Shown: positions 22,530 through 33,966, counted from the first letter of the stretch. The stretch is 64,000 nucleotides of DNA from Selaginella tamariscina (GCA_003024785.1 PUQB01000007.1:970001-1034000); one strand, 5' to 3'. Numbers and translations: made by a program. Notes: generated by a model from the letters alone, not told the origin.

Positions 22530-24910
22530 TACAACACGGTTATACTTACTACGAATACGAATCATACGGAAATATACAACTAACAAGCCAGAAGATCTCG
22601 ACAATGACCCGGAATACGAACGGCACGATGACGGACACAGAAATATCGTATTAAACATAACACGGAATACGATCAAAATCGTAACTCGGAAGAGACAAGG
22701 AAAAATGTGTGGCCAGCTGGAGAGTCGACGTCAGTAGAATCTTCTCGAAACATCAACAGGATAAGTCACACGAGCGAAGGACAGAATCCAAGAAAGCGAC
22801 AAGTCCGAGGAATGCAAAATCCAATGATGAGATATTTCCTGTCAAATCTATCGAAAACCAAGGAAATTACACACACAACCAATCTGATTTCGACACGTGG
22901 ACAGCTGCGCAGAAACTGACAGACCATAAATTCCCGGAGTATAAGTTAAGGGTACTCGCCGCCGCCAGCACTCATTAGGGTTTCAAAATTCTTCCTTAGT
23001 TTCTTCCTCATTCCACTTCGAATTTCTTCTCTTTCTTCTTTTCTTCTTTATTTCAAGGCGCATATGGAATCCATGGATGAGTATACAGATACGACAAGCA
23101 CTTCGGCAACAGGGGTCAATGCGGAGTCCCAATCGAGCCAGCGGTTTCAATTCCACTTGCGCCAGTGCTTTATCGGATTGTTCGTCCGGCACCAACACTG
23201 ATTTCGGACATACACGAATGGATCCAGAGGATGCAGCTGGAGCGATATTTCGAAATATTCGTGCACAAGCGATTGGACCAACAAGGTGAACACTTGGTCG
23301 ATCAGGCGATCAAGGCGTATCTACCACAATACAAGGCTTTACAACTACAGGTGGAGCATTTGCGTTTCAAGTAAGCTCATTCGATCTTTTTCAATTTCCA
23401 GAACCAGATATCTCTTATGATCCGATTCCTCAAGTCCACACATATGTTCATCATTACACCGATAATATGGACAAGTTTCGGCAAAAGCAGAAGACGGCGA
23501 ATGCAGCACCAACATCAATCCTCCGGAACCGCACAAGGGACGTATTAAGGCTATTACAACTGCCTTTGCTTTCCGCAAGATGCCAGCAGGATTCAACAAG
23601 GAGATCGGGTATGTTTATCACCAATCTGAGCAGGGACAGAGACCGGATTGGGGGGAACTAGTCGTAGTAGGGTTACTACGGGAGTTGAACACGTTGCACA
23701 ACCCGAAAAGCAAGGATAAGGAAACGACGGTATTTCCAGTGCTACATCATATTCTCACAAGTCTCAACATTACGTATGCGATTTAGCACCCACAGGTACA
23801 CCGAAACTTACGTTGCGGATAGGTTTTTGGTTAGGTCTAACGAATCAGTACCCCATAATGTGTTCGACGTCTGTAATTTGGATGCGCCACTACCAACTAA
23901 GGCAAAGAAGCGACCACGTACGCAATCGAAGAAGCTAGAGGAGCCGCAGAAAAGGAGCCCGAATCGTAATCCAGTTTCTGGACGAGGATGAAGGCGATGA
24001 TCAAGTATTGCAACGGAGACCATTACCACGAGGAGACCAGCGGAGAATGCGAAATAAGCCTACAGCATCAACTTCTGTACCACATACAACAGCGATGGCA
24101 CAGTACTACCAGACCACAATACGCTACAGGACGACTTCCACACAACCCATGGAGTATGAGGATTCTGTGCCATTCAATAGTACGGATCCTCCCGTAGTTC
24201 CGTCACCACCATCGCAACATCAAAGTACGCAGGTACATCTACTCATATAATACCACCCCAGGTAGAACCTCCAGCACAGCATGTACGGAGTCAACAGTAC
24301 GGCACTCAGGACAAGAACCGGATTCGGCAGAACCGACACCTGGACCATCCAAGAACAACAACAATTACGATAAAGAGCAGCACCCGCAACAGCCCTATTC
24401 ACCGATACAACAGATGGGTCATCACGCTTCGGATCGACAGGAGCGCGATATCTCGAGGAGTTCGAAGCGCACTCATGACCAGACAGCTTACCCGGACTGC
24501 CACCACAAGACCCACCACAGGATACGACTGTGAAGGTCAGCTCTCTCATCTTCGCATGTCTTTGACGGTATTACGCAGCAGATAGCACTTCAACACGGAA
24601 GCTACTTTCAGTCAGCAGCTTCATGACCGTTGCAACACGCTCGACAAGCAGTACTTGGAGCAGTCGAATATCATACGCCGGTTGTACGATCAAAACAAGG
24701 TACTTATGGACACAGTACACACACTAGTTGATCAAGTCCGTAGTATCCATGAGAAGATCAGTGAGTTCAACCGGCAGCAACACCAACATCGGATGACGCG
24801 GACGAAGTACGGAAGTTATGCAAGAGAACCTCAAGTTGAAGAGCTTCATCAGTTCTATGTGCGAAATGCGGGCACATCGTAAGGTTGCATCGGGGCGATG
24901 CAACACTTCC
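22530..24910 (+). other. Accessory 3' region of the gypsy element with eroded ORF(s) of unknown function
   Basis: About 2.4 kb between integrase and the 3' LTR. A start near 23,064 (MESMDEYTDTTSTSATG) is followed, in other frames, by ISDIHEWIQRMQLERYFEIF (23165-23374), PDWGELVVVGLLRELNTLHN (23580-23786), a basic segment KAKKRPRTQSKKLEEPQKRS (23776-23991), a Gln/Pro/Ser-rich stretch, and at the end a coiled-coil-like segment IIRRLYDQNKVLMDTVHTLV (24655-24882). Blocks in successive frames suggest one former ORF of roughly 550-600 codons. I do not recognise it. Tat and Athila lineages are known to carry extra 3' ORFs. Confidence 0.6.
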
Positions 24911-24922
24911 AGTTTGGGGGGA
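24911..24922 (+). promoter_or_regulatory. Polypurine tract of the gypsy element
   Basis: AGTTTGGGGGGA directly precedes the TGTTAGG start of the 3' LTR. Confidence 0.8.
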
Positions 24923-25517
24923 TGTTAGGAGCATAGTTAGACATTAGTAGAATTTCTTGTTATTTCATGGGCAATATAATGGGAAAATATCAAAAACAAT
25001 ATATATTGTGGAAAACCGAGAGTGGAAAGGATATATCGGAGTACGAGTTACTAATGCACCACCGCAATACGGGCATCACCGCAATACAATGTCAGCGGAG
25101 TACGGCATTTATGGATAAGGATAAGAAGGAGTTACAGTAATGAATGGATAAGGCTAGGAGGCAGTTGTGATAACTGCTAGTACGGGTTCTAGAGTACGGG
25201 TATAAATAGACCAGATTAGGACTAGAAGGGCATCCTGAGTATACTGTTCTTTTGTACTATGTACCGTGTGCGAGTTTCCTTTCTCTCTCAATACGTCTAT
25301 CTTCTATTGATATTTCTGTGATGTAGTATACTGTTCTTATTTTTAGTATTGTGACGGGATCCATAGTACTGCTACTGCTATACACCTTGCCATCCTTACC
25401 TTTTTCCTGACTTTCTGATGTCTGATTACATCTTTAACTCAATTCGGTAGACCCTTAGTACGGTTTATCGATGTCAATCCTATCAATGTACTGAGGGTAG
25501 GACATTACGGGTTAACA
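24923..25517 (+). repeat. 3' LTR of the gypsy element
   Basis: Starts TGTTAGGAGC and ends GGGTTAACA, matching the 5' LTR with few substitutions and short gaps (for example a 13-base shortfall near 25,268). Confidence 0.92.
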
Positions 25518-25552
25518 CACACACTCATGTCTTCACTAAGTACTAGCCTTAG
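25518..25552 (+). repeat. Old LARD-family LTR, middle piece between two insertions
   Basis: CACACACTCATGTCTTCAC... continues the LTR interrupted at 16,389. It carries the second CACAC copy at its left end and the first CTTAG copy (25548-25552) at its right end. Confidence 0.85.
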
Positions 25553-26230
25553 TGGTTGATGATGGTTTGACCACCATCAAATTGCTAGTTGGCACAAATG
25601 AGCGATGAGAACGGAGTGGCCAAGCAGGGAAGGTACAATAGGTATTGACCAATGATGACAATTGTCAGGTGGTGCTTAACAAAGGCCTAGATCCAATCAT
25701 CTGAATCAATTACCAAGGTACTCATAACAGCACGCGTGAGGGAGGCACATAAATGCTATAGGCAGGACTCTGTCACAGGGCGGCAAACCAGTAGAAGAGT
25801 GCCACCTAGACCTAGGGTCTAGCACTAGCCAACCCACTATATAAGTAGAAAGATTGGTAGTGGGTCGGGGTTCTTCTAGTCCATCTTCTTCTTTGTATCC
25901 TGCTCCACCTCTCTAGGGCCACATTGTATCTGGACATGCAATATATATATATATATTCCTTATGTCCACCACATCTCCCGATTGCTCTCCTCTTGCCCCA
26001 CTCCTAGTCCAATGATATACCAATGAGGAGGTGACAACACTGCATATAGGGTGTATATGTGCCCTCGCGACATCTGAGTAGAGACCATCACAACACCTTC
26101 TAGTGCTTCCGAGGTAAAATCCGACTCATCGATGTGAACCCCCGGGACTAGATGCTGACAACAACATCCTGGCAACCATCAAGGCTTTATAAGCCACCCC
26201 ACATCTGGCCTGTAAAGTCCCCAACTATCA
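25553..26230. mobile_element. Solo LTR of a third retrotransposon family
   Basis: The segment begins TGGTTGATG, ends CAACTATCA and is flanked by the 5-bp duplication CTTAG (25548-25552 and 26231-26235), so it is a TG...CA unit inside the old LTR. A CTATATAAG box near 25,840 suggests plus orientation, which is inference. No coding sequence lies inside. Recombination between two LTRs of one element would leave exactly this. Confidence 0.8.
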
Positions 26231-26613
26231 CTTAGGTTTACAATATAACTTGGCCACTCAAACCCTTAGGGGTTAGTCATGATTTAGGGTTGCCCTATGG
26301 GTAAGTGACAATGCCTTAACTTTATCATAAGGGTATGTATGAGACATGTCTCCTTGATGAAGTTAAGGCATGAACATGTCTAAGTCTTCTAGGGCAGAGT
26401 TCTAAAGTCTACTTGAGTTATCCTCTGGTTCGAAGGATAGTCATTTTAAGGAACTTAAAGGACGACTTTAAGTCTCATGCCTATTTAAGTATTTAAGTTA
26501 AACTCTTAAAGTTGTTTTAAAAAGACTTAACATTGCTTGCATAGGGTGATGACGTTGGATGACCACTTGACAAGCATGTGTTACCATGTGTTAACCCTTT
26601 AGGTTCTCTAACA
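26231..26613 (+). repeat. Old LARD-family LTR, right part
   Basis: From ATATAACTTGGCCACTC onward this matches the LTR end region (5,770-6,276), ending near TTCTCTAACA at 26613. Confidence 0.8.
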
Positions 26614-28855
26614 GTGGAATAATCCCGCCGATGTCCATTGTTGGCAAGAAGAATCGACAAGATCAATACTACTGATGCAAAAAAGGCTTGGTGGGATTTA
26701 TCCAATTGAATCCTTTTGGCAAAAAACAACATTGACAAAATTAATCTTGAAGGCCTCAACAAGATTAATCTCATTTTTGGGCATGATAAATCCCCTAGTT
26801 CCAAGGATAACAATAAGGCACATCCACACGTACACACACACTTCTCTGTTCAATAGAAATACATATGAAAACACATATAAGCTTATGTGTATCCAAATAC
26901 TTATACACACATAGTCATGTATACGAATTTTATAGTCATACACATTGAAAAAATATGTTATTACCATACATACAAATACAAACATAAAAACACATACATA
27001 CATTCATGTGTGTGTGTGTACATATACATACTTATGAATACACACTATACTTATGTATAAATATTTTACTTTCATACACACTATGAAGGTATACATCTTG
27101 AATGATTTATACACACACACATACACATTTACTGCATATATATATTTGTTATTATCTAATATACTACAGTTAGGTTGTGTGAAATAAGATATTATTTAAT
27201 ATAAATATACATAGTATACTTACACATATACATGCCTTACACATATACATGCGGATGTAGGTTTTGCTATAGTGCAGCCATTGCGATTTGCTACAGCTAT
27301 GAATTGTAGCCACCATGGATATGTAGCCGCATGTGCCATGCTACACCAAGATGCATCCTGCCGCCTACACTATTGCTTCCGCGGGCTACTAACCCTAAAA
27401 ATTAAAATCACATAAACCTTAAAAAATAAAATATATATTAACCTTATATTATTCTTAAAAATTAAACTATATATTAACTTAATATCAATTAACCCTAAAT
27501 GAATATAATATTGTAAATAATGAATGATATTGATGATATACTTGTAAATAATGTATTATATTGATGATATTATTATTATAAATATTCCATAAAAGTATGT
27601 CAATATGTGTAAAAATTGTATAATGTAAATGTACAAATTTCATATATATAAATAAATAAAAATAAGTTAAATATGAAACACACATTATTGTCATGCATTT
27701 ATACACAAACTAGTATAAGATGAACACACATATTTAGTAGTAAACATATTAAAACAAAGTATTCAATATTAACCCAAAAAACAAGATGGGTATCTTATTT
27801 ACATAAAATAAAACATAAAATGTACATATATAATATATCTAATATGTATACAAATTGGGAAAATCAAATTAAATTTAACAAGGTACTACATTTCCATGAG
27901 ACAAATACTTTAATTATAAATATACATGTATATGTATGTAATAATAGGAATTAGTTGATAATATTTTCATAAAAACAATGCGAGATCACTTATAATATAT
28001 GTACAAAGTAGGGTTACAAACTATTTTTATAGTTAAATTTTAATGGATAAAAGAACATATGAATAATGTGTATAATAATAAGTTAGTGTGATGCTTGAGT
28101 GTGTGTGTATATATATTATATATATACATGTCAAAAATGTTAAATGTGGATCATAAACTATAAGGAAGTTCTAAGCTCTAAACCATGTTAATAATTAAAT
28201 ACACAGTTACTATACCTGCTAAACTATAATATGCCTTCACACACACAAAACCCTTAAACAAAAGTAGGCACTAGTAGTCAATTTTAATAATTTAATTATC
28301 ATTTATTAATAATTTTATAATATTTAATATAGAAATATTCATTATTTATCTTAAGAATGAAAATATTCATTTAATTAATAAGGAATATATAGTAATTACA
28401 TTTTTGTTGCTTTCAACCTTAGAATCCATGCATTCTCTTACAGCTTTGCTAATTATGATGTTTTCAATACTTCTAGACATCCAGTCATATTATATGGATG
28501 TAACATATATGATGCATGCTGACTCTTTTTTATTAGGAGACCATGTTTTATAGTTGGAACCATGTAACTTTTACTTCATTATTTTTATAATAACTTTAGA
28601 TGTGTCGATAATTTAATCTATCCAAATAGGGTGGTTATATGATGGGTTTGGAGTAACGAGAACAATCATCAACTTTTAAAAATTCTTACAATAATCAAAA
28701 CATGGTTCAAACTTCTAGTTATTTTGTTTAGCAAAGTGTGAGGGTTACACTTTTACATCATCATTGGCCTCTCTGTCGTTTTCACTCATGGTTTGAATCT
28801 CTTCCTGCCACCTTGTTTTATGCCAAAAAGAATGTGGTAATGTTATATGCCTAAT
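26614..28855. other. AT-rich region with scattered GGATWAATCC motifs and TACACAC-type simple sequence
   Basis: No gene seen. Motifs of the form GGAATAATCCCGCC, GGGATTTATCC, AGATTAATCTC and ATAAATCCCC occur between 26,616 and 26,800. From 26,830 to 27,260 the sequence is rich in ACACAC/ATATAC. A more GC-rich patch at 27,265-27,390 has repeated GCTAC/GTAGC words. The rest is AT-rich without structure I can name. Confidence 0.55.
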
Positions 28856-28947
28856 AATAAGCCCTTTTAACTTCTGAACAACAATATCTCAATAGTCCAC
28901 ACATGCTTATATAGTTTTAAGTAGCCAATTATGTTCTTAAGATTATT
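28856..28947. repeat. Left copy of a direct repeat of about 95 bp
   Basis: AATAATAAGCCCTTTTAAC through CTTAAGATTATTTG matches 29,880-29,972 at most positions. The two copies bracket 28,948-29,875. Confidence 0.7.
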
Positions 28948-29300
28948 TGTGTCAAAACTTTTTACTTAGTGCCATGAAAACGGCTTACCAAATGCCAACC
29001 CTGGAATCCCTCTCTAAAAACCCCATGAAATCTGGTAAGTAACCCATGTTAAAAGCCTGTACCTTAGGAACTCACACCCTCAGTTAACTAAATCCATAAT
29101 CAAAGCTCACCTCATGAGTCAAGATGCATGGGCTAACCAAGCTGCAAATATCATTTCTAGCTTGGCATGAATGAGGCGGTTGGAGCAAGGCCTCAACCAC
29201 TATCCTTATGGAACGCAAACTCGGGCAATCCTTCCCATGCTTGCGAGCGAGTTAACAGAACAAAGAATTGACTAACTTCTTGGACATGATGTACTCGATC
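28948..29300. repeat. Repeat family B fragment, copy 1
   Basis: Starting TGTCAAAACTTTTTACTTAG, this resembles 53,671-53,955 along its length (shared phrases CTTGCGAGCGAGTTA and AACAAAGAATTGA). The family may be an LTR fragment; no coding sequence is present. Confidence 0.65.
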
Positions 29301-29339
29301 ACAAGAGCAAAATCTTGTCAATAATAAGGGTAGGCTAAC

Positions 29340-29868
29340 TCAAATGTGAGATGTACCCCTGTCATGTGGAAGTTAAGGCGGCACAACAAAGGGTTGTGCC
29401 TTGACAATATAAGCTTAGCTTGCATTGGTAAGAGAATACTAAGCTCTCTTTTAAACACAGGAACTCTCACTACATATACTCTACCTTATTTATGTGACAG
29501 AGCCCCCCTATACCTAATTGTCTTAGTGTTAGATTACCTTAACCTAAACCTACCCCAGGGGGGAGATTAGGGTGCGGGTTAGGACAACCCTAGTGTTAGG
29601 TTAGCCCTAGGGGTGTTTCTAATCCTACTTGACACGTCGGACTCACCACAACTATTAGGCAACCTAAATGGGACATCAAAATTGAAGGAGAGTTCTTTAG
29701 ATGGAAGTACTACTTTTGCTTAGAGTTTCTTACAAATATTTAACGAACTATCCCTAAATATCCAAATACACCAAGTAGGGTTGTTTCTTACAACACCTAA
29801 GGTTTGTTAACACAACTCAGTATGTAACAACAATCAAATTCCAAAGTAAAAGGTATAATCATAGTTTT
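29340..29868 (-). repeat. LARD-family LTR fragment, minus orientation
   Basis: The reverse complement reproduces the LTR 5' part: the end at 29,868 matches TCATAGTTTTTACTAT..., and GGCGGCACAAC, ATTTATGTGACAGAG and GTACCCCTGTCAT match the LTR near 4,900-5,060. The 3' part of the LTR is missing. Confidence 0.75.
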
Positions 29869-29875
29869 TACTATA

Positions 29876-29972
29876 ACTAATAATAGGCCCTTTTAACTTC
29901 TGAACAATAGTATCTCAATAATCCACCACATGCTTATATAGTTTGAGTAGCCAATTACGTTCTCAAGATTAT
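29876..29972. repeat. Right copy of the direct repeat of about 95 bp
   Basis: Counterpart of 28,856-28,947. It overlaps the 3' end of the gag remnant read on the minus strand. Confidence 0.7.
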
Positions 29973-30240
29973 TTGGCATTGCCCTTTCAACTCATAACAC
30001 ATATTTTTTAAACCAAGTCTTAGCTTCTCTCTTGAAAAATTGCTTGGTACATGCAACTCTTTTGTTTTTCTCACATAAGTAGTCTTAAAATAACTTTCCA
30101 TATCATATAACCAGTCATTCAGAATTTCATAGTCTTTTGAACTTAAAAATTCCAAAGGCTTAACTGGCTTGAATTTACTAGGATCACTAATGGACACTTC
30201 TCCCTTCCTCATTAATTCAATAACTCTAACTTCACTATTG
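29955..30240 (-). pseudogene. Retrotransposon gag remnant
   Basis: On the minus strand the translation includes KPLEFLSSKDYEILNDWLYD followed by MESYFKTTYVRKTKELHV, matching the usual start of plant gypsy gag (target substrate block, then a hydrophobic helix with a W-L-x-x-M-E-x-Y-F core). It runs into a DUF7869-like remnant at 30,240 on its 5' side. It is short and lacks the rest of gag. Confidence 0.6.
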
Positions 30241-31170
30241 GATTGCTTGCCATATGTTTTAAAAACCTTAAAGCCCATATAAAGACATTTCTTATGGGTG
30301 ATCTCAAAGTGAAGAAACAACACCTCCAATTATTACATAATGCCTTCATGAACACATCCGCATTGGATATGAGAGGCATTGCTAGCATCTTACAAAAGAA
30401 GATGATCCTGACCAATGCCTCCAATTATTACATAATGCCCTCATGAACACATCCGCACTGGATATGAGAGGCATTGCTAGCATCTTACAAAAGAAGATGA
30501 TCCTGACCAATGTTTTAGTTCATAGAAAGGATCTAGCCCAAACAATGTATAATTATTATCATCATCAAACAAGTTGCCCTGTCATTTGCTTCTATTGTGT
30601 GAGCAAGAAAAAAACTTAAATCATTTCAATGGAGGTTAACTTTTTTTTTACTTTTTCTTTTATAAATGTGTTTTAGCATATTTGTCAATGCTTATTGTCA
30701 AAGGCGTGTTTTAGACGATCACTTCTAGTTTCCTTATGGTTGGCCACACTCATGAAGATATTAATGCATTATTCAGTAAGGTCAAATTAGGCAAGTGCAC
30801 TTACCTCGACACAAATGATGGAGCTTTTCAAAAATTACATTTAAAAAAAAAAAAACTATGTGTTCCTCATAACTGAGGTGCCTTCAAAGAGTTTCTCAAG
30901 GGCTATATTAAAGATGGAAATGATTCCCTAATGGGTCACCTTGTATTGTTACAATTTTTGTTTTTTGAAAGGGATGGTATACCTATCATGCGATATAAGT
31001 TGTGGCTATTAAAATTGGAATGATCAACCAAAAAGGGCCTAGTGCTCTTCAAAAAGTGAAAATGATGGAAAGCCACTTCTCCCAAAAGGGCAACCAAATC
31101 TTATTCTATTAAGTGGCCAACTCAAAGAGCAAAAACTCATTGCTGACAGTATGATTCACAACTATGCCCA
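30230..31170 (+). pseudogene. Decayed DUF7869-like gene, C-terminal half
   Basis: Matches positions 1,275-2,165 of the gene at the window start: LKVKKQHLQLLHNAFMNTSA at 30,300-30,360 and MVGHTHEDINALFSKV near 30,735-30,785. Stops, gaps and an A-run (30,840) interrupt it. It contains a 95-bp tandem duplication and is followed by the other half of the gene on the opposite strand. Confidence 0.75.
30323..30512 (+). repeat. 95-bp tandem duplication inside the decayed DUF7869-like copy
   Basis: CCTCCAATTATTACATAATG... occurs at 30323-30417 and again at 30418-30512 with only two differences seen, so the duplication is much younger than the decay of the gene. Confidence 0.9.
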
Positions 31171-31184
31171 TGTGTTAACACCCC

Positions 31185-32480
31185 AATTAATGATACAGAA
31201 GCTTGAGGACATTTCCAAAGCACATTGGTGTTGCAATTAATTTGAAATACTTGTCTTTAAATGGTTCATTTTGTCTTGGATCAAGTAAAGGCATTATGTT
31301 GGCATTGACATGATTGCAAGTAATGCTATGGTGCAAGTGCTGCATTTGGAGAAATTGGAGTGCTTTGAAATTATCACATCCTTGAACTGAGTGTTCCATA
31401 ATATGTTATTAAAGGTCGCACTATAGATTTTTTTAAAGCCCTATTAAATTGAGGCACTTGTTTACATGTTCGTACAACTTAAATTAAGTGTAAATTGATG
31501 ATAGAATCTTTAGATTTTCTTTAACATTTACATTTGTGGTATGACATTTGTGAGGCATACTATCTGCATTCGCCTTTACAAAGTTTCATATTTTTATTGC
31601 TGCCATAATGTGAAAATGAGCCTTAACCAAGCCAATGTTCCCAATGGCATGGACTAAGGTGCGCACACCATCTAACCATTCATCCTTGTGGTGGTAATGT
31701 GGTCTTAGGGATGGCTTAGATCTTGCACCAAGTTTTGAAGTAGATTGAAACCTTGTTAAAAACCATTGATGTGCTTCGATGACTCATCTCCATGGCCACT
31801 CCATCAACGCACCCAGTTAGCACAACATATACAAACTCATTTGGGTGAACTTGTAATAATCATGCATGCATTGAATAATTTCATCCTTATTTGCCATCTA
31901 ACAACACTTCATCTTGCAACATTCAATAATGGAAATGCTAGCGATGCTCGTTGAGGATGTGGGATTCATCTTCACTCTCTTACTGCAAAACTTATTGAGG
32001 TGGATCTGCAACCCTATAAATTTTTTTTTTGTACTATACTCCCAACGTAAGGAAGCTTGTTAAACATGAGTTGTCCTTCCAACTTATCACTATTACAATC
32101 CAATGCTGGATATGTTGAACCATCTAAATGTTTTAATTCAATAGTGCACCACCTCAGTAAGGATTCAACATGTAATTTGTCATTTGGTGAAACCTATGTC
32201 ACGACTACACCCACAAAGTATGCTTCTAGCTTCTTCTTAGAAACAACCTCCATTGGTTTGACAGCTGAGATGATGCCTTTACCAACCTCAATCTCATGCA
32301 GAAAGAGGATCACTTCATCTTTCACAACATTCAAGCCTCTACCTTGTGAACTCATATATATATTTGGTTGTAACCTTGCATCCCCCTTGTTAACCTTCTT
32401 TTACATTCTATAACACAAAAGAACCCTCTTTACCAACAACCTCAACATGTTTGTAGATGATGTCCATCAAAACAAAAACA
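31185..32480 (-). pseudogene. Decayed DUF7869-like gene, N-terminal half, inverted
   Basis: On the minus strand this matches positions about 1,200 back to 1 of the first gene and then extends further upstream. Shared blocks are FKLIATPMCFGNVLKL (31,187-31,250), YEHVNKCLNLIGL near 31,440-31,480, and VGVVVT followed by VSPND near 32,190-32,215. Beyond the homology with position 1 the reading VVKDEVILFLHEIEVGKGII (about 32,275-32,335) shows the protein has more N-terminal sequence than the window start preserves. It is full of stops. Confidence 0.7.
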
Positions 32481-33199
32481 TAAAACCCTTGGTGCACATT
32501 GTGACACAATGAATTACCATCTTAGAACTCAATAGTTCCTATACAAACTAACTTGTTATTCCGGAGAAGCTGTACCTTGTCTTCAATGTCAAACATAGTG
32601 ACATGCACAGAGTTTCACTATTTATTTAAGCAAAAAATAAAAACTAAGTTCAAATAATAAAGATAAAGTCTATCTCATAGGAAAATATGACATGATTTAT
32701 CCTACCTATTATGAAGTTGTCAACAAGGCCTTGGTAGCATAAATCCCGCAGATATTGTAGAAATGTAAGTGAGATAAATCTTACCAATATCCTAGGAGGT
32801 CAACTAGAATTGAGCAGGATTAATCTCGCCAGCATGTCAGTAAGTTTAGAAGGCTTGCATAAGATAAATCCTACCAAAATCCAAAGAGGTCAACAAAGTC
32901 ACAAATGTGAATTATAGGGTGAGAAGCTCTTGAATGGATAAATCCCACTAGTTTTGGTGAATGGATTTTAAACAAACAAAAAGGTTTTGGCGGGATTAAT
33001 CCCATTTGTGCCAAAGACATGTCAGTAGGTAGGATTTATCTCACATGCACTTCCCTTTCACTTATATTTCTTAGTGAAATAAATTCTGCCTTAAACTTTA
33101 ATCACAGAGGCACCTTAAATATAGGAGTAAGAACTTTTAAACCTTAAATTTGTGTAGATTTAAAGGGAAAGTGCGATTGTATAGAAATAATTTTTACAA
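32481..33199. other. Noncoding stretch with eight GGATWAATCY motifs
   Basis: Between 32,694 and 33,044 at least eight copies of a degenerate 14-15 bp motif with a palindromic core occur, in both orientations: GATTTATCCTACC 32694, ATAAATCCCGC 32740, GATAAATCTTACC 32773, GGATTAATCTCGCC 32817, GATAAATCCTACC 32863, GGATAAATCCCAC 32937, GCGGGATTAATCCC 32990 and AGGATTTATCTCAC 33031. No gene is visible. Confidence 0.7.
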
Positions 33200-33207
33200 G
33201 CAATTCT

Positions 33208-33532
33208 TGGCTAGTTTGCAGAATACGGCCCCCCTTTTATTCCCAGTATTATTTAGGAGGGATTTAGGACATTGTGTGGTATGACATGAGAAATTTAATG
33301 AGATAAATTAAAAAAAAATTAAATCCTTATTGAAAATTAGAAAATTAAAATGTAATGTCCTTTAGGGTTAATGCATTTCTGAATTAATATATTTTTTTTA
33401 TTTAAATGCATTTATGAATGGGTTTTTAGTGTATGTTATAGGCAAGAAACCCTTAGGAATTAAGGTAAATGTGAATTTTCCTTTTAGTTTTTATACACGT
33501 CCTAAAGGGGGGCCGTGTTCTGCAAGTGTTCC
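33208..33532. mobile_element. MITE-like element, 325 bp, 8-bp target duplication
   Basis: The ends form an inverted repeat (left GGCTAGTTTGCAGAATACGG, right complement GGAACACTTGCAGAACACGG) extending into a run of GGCCCCCCTTT. CAATTCTT flanks both sides (33200-33207 and 33533-33540). An 8-bp duplication fits hAT-type or related superfamilies. No transposase is encoded. Confidence 0.75.
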
Positions 33533-33540
33533 CAATTCTT

Positions 33541-33963
33541 AAAATAAATCCAGGCACTACATGTAAGTGTCACAGTGAGCACTGTGCTTTCCCTTAATTC
33601 AAGCTCATTTTTCATAAATGAAATCTTATTTAAAGAGTTAGATTTGAAGAAACAAAATAACAGAAACAATAAAACCCTGATAAGAATTGTAAATTTTGGT
33701 GTAAGAAAGTGTATTTTTAAAATTACATGTTATACCAACATAATTTTACATAATTGCATGCAAGACAAGGAATTTACCACAATCATTTGTCAAGTAAGAA
33801 AAAAATTATCAAGGTCAAAAATATTTCAACTCATTTTCAAACGACTTGACATAGGGACACAATTATTGTAAATATACATAATTTTTAACAATGATTTCGA
33901 TGTATTACATAATTTTAAACATTAAGTAATACAAGTTACATAATTTAGGAAACAAAAAATATG
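33541..33963. other. AT-rich spacer
   Basis: A 98-codon open frame (33575-33871) is AT-driven, Lys/Asn/Ile-rich and has no recognisable motif. I see nothing else here. Confidence 0.5.
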
Positions 33964-33966
33964 TTA

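Larger units (their letters stand above)
16390..25517 (+). mobile_element. Ty3/gypsy LTR retrotransposon with decayed gag-pol and long 3' region
   Basis: LTRs of 600 and 595 bp flank a 7.9 kb interior. The 5-bp duplication CACAC (16385-16389 and 25518-25522) bounds the element. Domain order gag, protease, RT, RNase H, integrase shows the gypsy class. All frames are interrupted, so this copy is not autonomous. The 5' LTR begins TATTAG where the 3' LTR has TGTTAG, one substitution in the conserved TG. A region of about 2.4 kb after integrase carries further coding-like sequence, as in Tat/Athila-type elements. Confidence 0.93.

Noticed and set aside
33575-33871. 98-codon AT-rich frame as a possible small gene
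   Set aside because: Lys/Asn/Ile-rich composition expected from AT-rich DNA; no motif and no splice or promoter context.
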